A stretch of 28,309 bases of DNA, taken from contig CABFPE010001586.1 of NCBI GenBank assembly GCA_900660155.1, forward strand, positions 1 through 28,309, in the 5' to 3' direction. Shown piece by piece: positions 16,631-25,927 of this stretch (position 1 is the first letter of the stretch; each line of letters opens with the position of its first letter). The DNA is from Hofstenia miamia (taxonomy: Eukaryota; Xenacoelomorpha; Acoela; Hofsteniidae). Position numbers and translations under genes: made by a program. The notes beneath the pieces are model-generated. The model was given only the letters and a program-made list of their open reading frames with translations. It ran no database searches and was not told the DNA's origin.

Positions 16631-18102
16631 TATATATATATATATATATATAATGTATATATTTGGACCTCTCTATGTATATATAATTGATTGCATTTGA
16701 GCTAACATCACTGACAATTGATTAAATTCTACGAAAAGTGATCGAAATTATTAGATTTAGAATTTTTTTCTCGGCTGTACTTGTCAAATATTAACATCCA
16801 ATATATTATTCGAAAGCCCTATTTTTGATGCATCTAACTATGCAAACGGAATTTAAATATCTTTGAAACTCATTCAGCTATTAACGCCTAAAGTTAGTCA
16901 GTGCGTGATCTTTAAGCCAACTGCAAAAAAATTGTTCATCTAATAACTCCGGAACTTCTAGGTATATCGACTTGAAAATTTGTACACAACATCTATTTTT
17001 GATGCGATTTAAGATTATATTAAAATTAGAATTTTTCGCAACATAGATTTTGCACAATATTGGATAAATGCATAAAAATTGGTCAAAAACGGAAAAAACA
17101 GCAAAGTAGGCAAAATGGGAAATTTTGGTTTGAGAGTTCCAGTCCATGGATTTTGGATGTTAATAGCTCATTCGAACGAGCAACAATAGAGGAAGATTTC
17201 ATCTGAAGATCAAAAAGCCCAAAACGCAAGATCGAATGGGCTAGAGCCAAAAAACGCAAAAAATTTGCAAAATTTTGTCAAGTTGGCCTACTTTGGCCGG
17301 CTACAGCTCGGTCAGTTTTTATCCAATCTTAAATATTTTTACATGAGTAAATAGACCATCGATCGTACTTTATTATGCATATAATATATCCCGCACTTTC
17401 AAAAATTTTTGGGGTGGCCGTGAGCAAAAACCCGAAAATCAGAAAAAACTCAAAAGTAGACCGATTTTGGGGGGGTAGGGGGTACCCTCAAAGTGAATAG
17501 CGTTCTTAGCAATTTTGGCTCCAGGGCTGATATCGATCGAAGTTACTCTGTGCAAAATTTCAGAAAAATCTAACCGTGATTTCGCTCAAACTTTATCAGC
17601 ACCCCTTTTATGGCTAAACGGTTAAACAGCAATAAAAATAGTTCGGCTGAAGCCTCACACAACCTTTAACAGGCAAACGCCACCCACCCAGTTGAAGTCT
17701 GAGGTCGGTGTATGATTAGTAGACAATAATTAGTAAACGAAGGTAGTTCAAAGAATTCGTCAATTGTGAAACGAAAATAATTATGATTTCAATTGAATCT
17801 TTGTGATTAAACCTTCAGAAATCCTGAAGATCCTTAGGATTCTTGATGATTCTGAAGTTGAAGAAGGTTGAAACAATGTCAATATGTCATAAAAACATCA
17901 TATTATTAATTGGATTTAAGTTAGAAAGTGAATTTTAATAGTGGTACAACATCACAATGATGTTGAGGTTCTTGGGATACGATCGGGGAAAATTTGTGGA
18001 ATTTGGTTTTCGATTGCCTTTCTTCACTTGATCCATCCCTCCGGGGGTCTCAAAGGAAGAAAGGCTGCTGTTTCTAATGTTTAAACAAATTGCCCCACTA
18101 GC
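16631..18102. repeat. Tandem monomer D of the 1.56-kb repeat family
   Basis: It opens with a (TA)n tract (16631-16652) and then lacks roughly 100 bp present in the other monomers, going straight to ATTTGGACCTCTCTATG. The rest is collinear with A-C and E, including the poly-G/GGGTACCC segment near 17468-17486 and CGGTTAAACAGC. Its linker (17740-17780) shares CAAAGAATTCGTCAATTGTG with the decayed linker near 945-965. Confidence 0.85.
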
Positions 18103-19680
18103 TTATATATATATATAATGCATATATTGAGGATATCTCAAGAACCCTTGTCCAAATGAAGTTTAAAATTTGATATCATGTGTAACTACTACTATAGAAG
18201 TGCACTATTGAAAATTCGGACCTCTCTGTATATATTATTGCTTTAAGTTGAGCTTACAGATCTGTTATTTGCTTAAATTCCACGAAATGCGATCGTAATT
18301 TATAGATTTAAAATTTTTTTCTCGGTCTGTACTTGTCAAATATTAACATCCTATATATCATTCGAAAGCCCTATTTCTGATGCATCTAACTATGAAAACA
18401 GAATCTAAATATGTTGAAAACTCATTGAGCTATTAATGGCTAAATTTGGGCAGTGCGTGATTTTTTAGCCATCTGTGTAAAAATTGTTCATCTAATAACT
18501 CCGAAACTTTAAGGTATATCGACTTGAAAATTTGTACACAACATCTATTTCTGATGCGATTCAAGAATATATTAAAATTAGAATTTTTCGCAACAAAGAT
18601 TTTGCACAATATTGGATAATTGCATAAAAATTGGTCAAAAACGGCCAAAAAACAGCAAAGTAGGCAAAATGGGAAATTTTGGTATGGGAGTTTGAGTCCA
18701 TGGATTTTGGATGTTGATAGCTCATTCGAACGAGCAAGACTAGAGGAAGATTTCATCTGAAGGTCAAAAAGCCCAAAACGCAAGATCGAATGGGCTAGAG
18801 CCAAAAAACGCAAAAAATTTGCAAAATTTTGTCGAGTTGGCCTACTTTGGCCGGCTATAGCTCGGTCAGTTTTTATCCAATCTTAAATATTTTTACATGA
18901 GTATATTGACCATCGATCGAACTTTATTATGCATATAATATATCCCGCACTTTCAAAAATTTTTGGGGTGGCCGTGAGCAAAAACCCGAAAATCAGAAAA
19001 AACGCGAAAGTAGACCGATTTTGAGGGGGTAGGGGGTACCCTCAAAGTGAATAGTGTTCTTAGCAATTTTGGCTCCACGGCTGATATCGATCGAAGTTAC
19101 TCTGTGCAAAATTTCAGAAAATTCTGACGCGATTTGGCTCAGAACTTTTGTAGCACCCCTTTTATGGCTAACCGGTTAAACAGCAACAAAAATAGTTCGG
19201 CTGAAGCCTCACACAACCTCTAACAGGCAAACGCCACCCACCCAGTTGAAGTCTGAGGTCGGTGTATTTGTGATTGTTAGTACCTACGGTGTGTGTATGT
19301 TTATGTATATAGTACATGGGTAAGTTGAATTAATATTTCATAATTACAGTTCTGAAAAATTAATAATTAATCTGTAAGATATAGAAAAGATATTTATATA
19401 ATTGACTTGTTCTTAGAAAGTTGATCAAAGCAATGATCCATCATCACTATCATGTTCATCCTCTCTAGGTGGAATATTATTAGGAATGCAATTTTTGTCT
19501 TTTATTACCCTTGGTTTACTTAATCCACCCATAAAGGTATTGGAATTTGAAAGGCAATGATTCTATAGTTGTATTATAAGTTACTTAATATATTAATCTT
19601 GATGCTGTTCAAGAATTTTGAATTGAGATAATTATTCTTGCATTTAAAGTTTCTAAGATAAACTTGTTTACCCATTATGA
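18103..19680. repeat. Tandem monomer E of the 1.56-kb repeat family
   Basis: Full-length monomer from one (TA)n tract to the next. Its start matches monomer A, while its end (GTACCTACGGTGTGTGTATG, GGGTAAGTTGAATTAATATT) matches monomer C, so the monomers have exchanged segments. After about 19330 it is diverged, as in C. It contains the longest minus-strand ORF of the family (126 codons, 18433-18813), which is interrupted in the other monomers. Confidence 0.85.
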
Positions 19681-20513
19681 TATATATATAATGCATATAT
19701 TGAGGATATCTCAAGAACCCTTGTCCAAATGAAGTTAAAAATTTGATATCATGTGTAACTACTATTATAGAAGTGCAAAGAATTATATTTTTTGAATTTT
19801 TTCAACCACTTGACTATTATTAGCCTGGTCCACACAGTCAATATTTCCAGGAAATTAAAAAAATTTGAATCAATATATCATTTGCTTAGTTATAAAATTA
19901 AAACATTTATAGAATTATTCAACACCATATAAAGTCAGCCTTTTTCAGTTGAAGTTGGGTTGAGGGAAATTGAAATTGAAATATTTTTTAAATTATTGAA
20001 ATATTGCCGCCTAAATTTTGTCAGTGAGTGATTTTTTAGCAATCTGTGAAAAAATTGTTGATCTAATAACTCCGGAACTTTAAGGTATGATGACTTGAAA
20101 ATTTGTACACAACGTCTATTTCTGATGCGATTCAAGAATATATTAAAATTAGAATTTTTCGCAACATAGATTTTGCTCAATATTGGTTAAGTGCATAAAA
20201 ATTGGTCAAAAACGGCGAAAAAACAGCAAAGTAGGCAAAATGGGAAATATTGGTATGGGAGTTCAACTCCATGGATTTTGGATGTTGATAGCTCATTCGA
20301 ACGAGCAAGACTAGAGGAAAATTTCATCTGAATGTCAAAAAGTTCAAAACGCAAGCATCGAATAAGATTAAAACAATCAATACTTAAAATTTGCAAAAAT
20401 TTGTCGAGTTGGCCTACTTTGGCCGACTATAGCTCGGTGAATTTTTATCCAATCTTAAATATTTTTACATGAGTAAATCGACCATCGATCGAACTTTATT
20501 ATGCATATAATAT
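19681..20513. repeat. Monomer F, truncated at 20513
   Basis: It begins with a (TA)n tract and TGAGGATATCTCAAG. It has a diverged block at about 19770-19990, then follows the monomer closely again to TATTATGCATATAATAT. Other monomers continue from there with ATCCCGCACTTTC; here the sequence switches to GTGCCTTCTTGCC, the beginning of the 291-codon ORF. This is a sharp break inside the monomer. Confidence 0.8.
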
Positions 20514-21387
20514 GTGCCTTCTTGCCACTATAGTGCACATCATCAAATCAAAGAAGCCAGCGCAAGTATACCGAATGAAGCAGCAGGAGGGAAAGAGATC
20601 AATAATTGCAAGAGAACAGAGTTACTGTCACTTAATAGTATTAATTGAAAATAAGGATGGAGAAACGTTTGTTCTTTTCACACACTCGCTACAAGAAACT
20701 GCACAATTATTCACATCAACTGCTATTGGAATTGGCAGCAATGTCTGTATTTTAGAACCAACATCTTCTGAATATTTTGGAACAGACACAAACAACAAAA
20801 TTGTTTGCACACGCTTCCCTTTTTTGTTGTCACATTTAACAAAGGCAATTGAAGCAAAAATCCCAGCAGTACGTCTTTCGTCCGCTTTTTTTGGATTTCG
20901 TCTTTTTGATCAACAAATTCAGCTAAAGTCTGTCAACGTCGTGCCGGACTTATGCCATTGCAGAATGTGTGACGGTAGAGACACTGTCTGCACTGGAAAA
21001 TCCATCAGAGGTATTGTCATTAGCACTAATATTTTTTTAAATGGGAAAAGTCTTTCAACCAAACCCCATCTTTCAGCATATTTAGCTAGGCTGTTCATTT
21101 CCGATGACATTCTGAGGAAAAATATTGAACATATTGATATTGTGGAGCTGCGATTAGCAGTGAGGCGCATCACTAGAATAATTGAATCGTGGGATATATG
21201 CGGCTGGACCAAATGTGCTGAAAATTCAGAGGGCGAATTTATTGAGATTAACGATGTTCACATTGCGGCACTGCGGCCACACAAGGCAATTGAGGATGGC
21301 GTCATAAATGAATTGAAGCTAACAGGAATCAACTCTAATGACAACGATGGTATTATCTTACCCATCATTGTTGACTCCAGAATTTAA
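20512..21387 (+). CDS. Possible OB-fold (RPA-like) protein, 291 codons, perhaps 5' truncated
   Basis: The family is not recognised with certainty. The N-terminal part (about residues 14-100) has alternating hydrophobic strands and phrases such as PAQVYRMK, LIVLIENKDGETFVLF and GIGSNVCILEP, which resemble a single-strand-DNA-binding OB fold of the replication protein A type. Then follows a cysteine cluster C148, C150, C153, C160 that could bind zinc, and a C-terminal half without a recognised domain. RPA-like genes are known Helitron cargo, which makes the idea plausible here, but this gene is on the opposite strand and about 4 kb outside copy 1. The ATG straddles the break in monomer F (AT from the repeat, G from new sequence), so the true start may be missing, or the first codons may be an exon following a splice acceptor such as CCACTATAG. 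Codon use and length argue for a real gene. Confidence 0.55.
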   Translation: MCLLATIVHIIKSKKPAQVYRMKQQEGKRSIIAREQSYCHLIVLIENKDGETFVLFTHSLQETAQLFTSTAIGIGSNVCILEPTSSEYFGTDTNNKIVCTRFPFLLSHLTKAIEAKIPAVRLSSAFFGFRLFDQQIQLKSVNVVPDLCHCRMCDGRDTVCTGKSIRGIVISTNIFLNGKSLSTKPHLSAYLARLFISDDILRKNIEHIDIVELRLAVRRITRIIESWDICGWTKCAENSEGEFIEINDVHIAALRPHKAIEDGVINELKLTGINSNDNDGIILPIIVDSRI

Positions 21388-22824
21388 AAACATTTTTCTT
21401 TTATATGTTTGTTAAGTTGTAGTAAATTGTTTTGTTTGTTTCATTAATTATATTTTGAACATTTAAGCTATTTAAAATCAATATCGTATTTTAAATTTAA
21501 TTATGAAGTATTTAATTTTGAAGCCAAAATTATTAAAATTTATCTCTGAATGTTATATCTTTGTTAGTTTATTCAATTATCAGATATTGTTATATAAATT
21601 TTTGTATTTAAATTTTTGAACTATATAGAATGTTTTCAATTTCATTCTGAGTTTTTTCATACCAAACTTTAATTTCGACTATAATAAGTCAATAAATTCG
21701 ACAACAAAAGGCAAATAGAAAATTTAAATATATTCCTATAATATTTGTATTCAAATTTTTTAACTCTGTAGAACATGCATTTAATATTGTTACAACAATT
21801 CTGAACATTAATTTCGACTATTCTAGGCAAACAAAATGTTACACATTGAATTATAATTGATATTTAGCCTAATTTTATCATAAAATCTAAGATATCTGTT
21901 TTTTGAATTCAGAAAATATCAAAATAACAAAGCAAAAACTGAATATTAAATTAGGTATTATTTGTAATTAAGTTACTGCATACACATTTCAGTTAATGTA
22001 CAATGAAATTGCTAAAATGTGCAATTTAAACATTGTTTAATTTCATATCTAAATTACAACGTCAATATCACTAAATGAAGTTATTTAGCCTGTGGGTCTG
22101 TGCTTTTAATTACGCTAGTATTACATTCATTTATATATTAGCATAGTAATAACTGAGAATTACAAATTTCAAAATCCGACTGTTAGTACAGCACTTATTC
22201 TATAATGTGTTCTATAAATTTCATAAAAAATTAAAATTATTGATTCATAATATGCAACTCTCTTGATCTATGTAAAATTTTCTACATTTGGTTTTTAGAT
22301 GTTTCTAATAAAGAAAGTTAATATTTTTAGAATGAAATAGGTTCTCAGCACTTCCATTTCCATCAAATGATGTCCTTTTGATTTAATACAAATTAATATT
22401 TCATATATACAACTTTTCGAACTAACATTGGATGGAAACTTAAGATATACCTTTAAAAGCAAACGATGTCTTATTTTGAAAGAATATTGTATTATTGATA
22501 TTACATGTATATGAAGAAGCTTAGTGGTTGTTTGATTTCTGATGTTTGAGGAACCATTTTCTCATAAACTAAAGTTTAGGTGAAAATGGTTCAATCACTT
22601 TTAATATTAAATTGAATATAAACGAAATCATTACTTATTTTAATAAAAATTCATTTGTTGCACTAATTTACAAAGCCTTTTAGGAAAATAAATACGAAAT
22701 TTCAACATTCAAGTAAATTACTAATTTTTGCCATTTTTTAACACTTCATTTTGATTAGAGCTGTTTTAATAAACATTAACCCTAAATTGAAAATTTTTAT
22801 TATAAACTATTCTTTGTTTACACA

Positions 22825-22827
<3 letters not shown>

Positions 22828-22874
<47 letters not shown>
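22828..22874. repeat. (TA)n microsatellite, about 23 units
   Basis: Uninterrupted TA dinucleotides, the longest such tract in the window. It is not at a visible element boundary. Confidence 0.95.
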
Positions 22875-22881
<7 letters not shown>

Positions 22882-24828
22882 CAAATGCTTATTTAGCTCA
22901 ATGCATGTAATATATAATTGACAGCAAAACTTAAAAAATGACTAGCATTATATTTTAGCTAAACATCATTATTTAAATTTGAAACTTCTGAATTCAAAAT
23001 TAACTAGGTTTTGAATCAGAATGATTTTCGGAGTGATCAACCAAAGGCAAGAGAAGCCCAAAATTTTGAAAACACATTATGAATTGGCAGAGGCAATCAA
23101 TTCAAATTTTAATATCGTACATGCCATTCTTGCCATTCTATTCTGCATGCATAAGATTTCCTACAATTCCAATCCTCCACGTAAACTCTCATATAAAAAA
23201 TGTTTTCGTAAATATGTTAAAGAAATTTTAGATCAACATCAAAGAACTATGGTCTGCTCTAAAATACAAAATTTTGGACTCTAATCAATAGTTATTTCCT
23301 TTTTGGGGCAGAAGCGTCTTCAAAATTCACATATTATGAACTTTGTGTTTTAGTGTTTTTGGTCCCACCCTTCTAATGTCTAAGTGCTTTTAATCTTTGA
23401 AATTAAAAAAACATTTTTGCATAATATGTTCTCCAAAGATGTTATCATAGCGTTAAATTTCAAGACTGCAATAGCAAGTAATTTCAAACAAAAATGATAT
23501 CAATTGGTTATTGTGAATTAATTATTTAGCATAATTACATTATTTTTTTTATAAACTTTTCAATGTGTGATCTATTTTGTCGGGGTACAGGAATGAGAAC
23601 GTAGATGTTTCTAAAGAATTGTTAGAACTTACCCTATATTCAAGTGAATGTACTCAGTAAATTCTGTAGATCTTATGATAAGTTTCAACAACTATTGATG
23701 ATTTAAATTTCTTGTAGACTTCTGACATATAATTAACTCTTACATTAAAAAACCGCAATTTAAAAGTGTAAGATCAATGTATTTGGAAATTGCGATTGTT
23801 GTTACTCATATTTTCTCTAAAATCTAGTATTTGGTCAATGATTGGCTGAGTAAACTGTTTTTGCGACTTTTTGTTAGTGCTAATGTGATATATTACACTA
23901 CAATCAAAAGCTTATTCCAATCTGTAGATATTGTCTTAACACTTAACTTTCATGAGAATCTAATTATTTTACAAAAATGACGATGAAATGATAATTTCAC
24001 ATTTTTTTCACCCTCACTACCATATATTCAATTGCGTTCTACTCAGTCAACAAATACTGGATTTTAAAAATTTTTTATTGAACTTGTGTTGCAACAATAG
24101 CACTTTTCCCTAGTTATTAGATTGGATCGTATTTTTCATTATTCAAAAATTAATAGAGCAAGGGCTCTAGTGGGTCAAAGGTGGGTAGAGTTCAGTCGTT
24201 AAATAGCAACAGCAATAGGAAAATGAACTTAATATGAAATGAATAGTAGCAAACCTGAGTGAAAATTATATACATGCATACTCGATCTATGTATATTTTA
24301 TAGTCTAAGTTCTTGATTAAAAAAAACTTTAATCTTTAGAAATAAATTTTTATTTGATAAAATAGAAGTTGTTTAGTGCTAGTTTTCAATATTTAGTTTA
24401 ATATAGAGTTAGGCCTAATGGCAAGATACTTTTGTTTATTTGATTGATAAGATTTATTTATGCAGATATTTTTTTATTTATGCTTATATTTTAGTAATGC
24501 GAAATTATTAAGTTATATATATGTATTTTTCAAAATATATTAAATTTTAAATTTGAATATTTTGGAATTTTTTTTGAAAATTTCGTAAAAATCTAATAAA
24601 TTTGTTTATATCGAAAGTGTATTTTAATACTTAATTTGACAGTTTCATAATATCAAAATAATACATTATTTATTTATAACTTCACTATTTACCAGCTTAA
24701 AATCTAAAAATATAAAGAATATATCAATATTGGCAATATCTCCAATTAAAAACTTACTATTTTATTAATTAAAATTGATTTTTATGAAGCAAATTAAGCA
24801 CACAAAAACTATATAATATATGTAATTT

Positions 24829-24832
<4 letters not shown>

Positions 24833-24859
<27 letters not shown>
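24833..24859. repeat. (AT)n microsatellite
   Basis: Uninterrupted AT dinucleotides, about 13 units, in AT-rich unique sequence. Confidence 0.95.
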
Positions 24860-25229
24860 CTAATCCTGATTTTAAGGATATGTTGTACCGATTTCATTCT
24901 AATCTAAGAAAGGTATACAGTAATGTTTTACAAGCAATAACAATTTCTAATCATTTTTGCAAACTCATTTTAATTAACTCTTTAACATGCATAATTCAAT
25001 GACTTAAAAATACAATCTTAGAAATTATTTAATTATTTAGATGTAAAAAAAGTAAGTACTTTGATTCCGAAATTTGTTGAAAATGAATTATAGAATACAA
25101 ACATTTTCTAATATAAATCTTTGAAATATAATATTCAATATTTTGTTAATAACAAAAAGAGCAACAAACAATATAAGTTATGTCAAAAAACGGATTCCGA
25201 AATAATCATTAACTTCCAACTTCTTGGGG

Positions 25230-25278
25230 TCCCAAAGATCCCAAGCCGGGACGAGGCCGGCTTTAGTGATCTTTGGGA
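25230..25278 (-). terminator. Nested 3'-terminal hairpin of Helitron copy 2
   Basis: The sequence is identical to the copy 1 hairpin: outer 11-bp stem TCCCAAAGATC/GATCTTTGGGA with inner AAGCCGG/CCGGCTT. Outside it the two copies differ slightly but remain alignable for about 75 bp, then stop matching, which places the terminus at 25154. Confidence 0.75.
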
Positions 25279-25525
25279 TTATCATCAAATCTTCTGATTC
25301 CATCTAACTGCTATGAACATCACACTCTTGCCAACCTAAAATAAATAAGAGGACTTTAGCCAAAATGCTATACATTTTGTTCCCATGCGCAGGTGTACAC
25401 TTTTGTGTCTCGGACCTATCCTCTTTGGCGCACAAAATTATTTTTTTGTTTTTTTGATTTTTTATTTTTGGTTATCTAACATTTTGCAATGCGGGTCTAG
25501 AAAAAAATAAACATAGCAAAACAGT

Positions 25526-25655
25526 GCTATCCCTGATAATCCGGAATCCCCGCGAATAGGTCACAGGGGATCCCATCTCGAAGTTATCCCTTTTCCAACT
25601 GTAAATAAATGTTATCCCTGCATTAACAACAATTGAAATCAATTGCTTATCCCTG
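25526..25655 (-). repeat. Iteron-like cluster of the CAGGGATAAC motif, copy 2
   Basis: Four same-strand motif copies lie at 25526, 25583, 25611 and 25646, with the same spacing as in copy 1. Two more follow at 25872 and 25889. The bases flanking the third motif differ between copies (GAATTAAA against GCATTAAC) while the motif itself is unchanged. Confidence 0.6.
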
Positions 25656-25927
25656 CGCAAAATCTTAATAGACATAAATGCCTATTTCAGAAGGAAATAA
25701 TTGTGAAAAACTAAACTTGCAATTAAAAGTCGCAAAATATTTAGTTCACTATTTCCTTGGTAGTTTCGTCATATCCATCTTTCGTCAATTTAACCATTGA
25801 TAGTGTTTGCAGATGCTACTAATATTGCCTTAACTATTTTTGGTTTTTCAATCCAACATGCCTAAGCATAAGTTATCCCTGGCTGCATGCTATCCCTGCT
25901 TTGCATGTAATATATTTTTCGTCACAA

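Larger units (their letters stand above)
21388..25153. other. AT-rich spacer between the 291-codon ORF and Helitron copy 2
   Basis: About 3.8 kb without a convincing gene. Two long (TA)n tracts are present. A possible faint monomer relic (CGTTAAATAGCAACAGCAAT near 24198-24217, compared with CGGTTAAACAGCAACAAAAA) is seen. An 87-codon plus-strand ORF at 23021-23284 has no recognisable features. The sequence adjoining copy 2 is unrelated to that adjoining copy 1. Confidence 0.6.

Noticed and set aside
18433..18813. Minus-strand ORFs of 63-126 codons in the 1.56-kb monomers (also at 1820, 3371, 4905, 16881, 19935, 20187)
   Set aside because: They share protein-like similarity only because the monomers are similar DNA. 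Stops fall at different places in each monomer and no domain is visible.
23021..23284. 87-codon plus-strand ORF in the AT-rich spacer
   Set aside because: No recognisable domain, no conservation within the window, and a length compatible with chance.
24170..24235. Relic monomer near copy 2
   Set aside because: Only a short, weak similarity to the CCGGTTAAACAGCAA segment; insufficient to annotate as a repeat copy.
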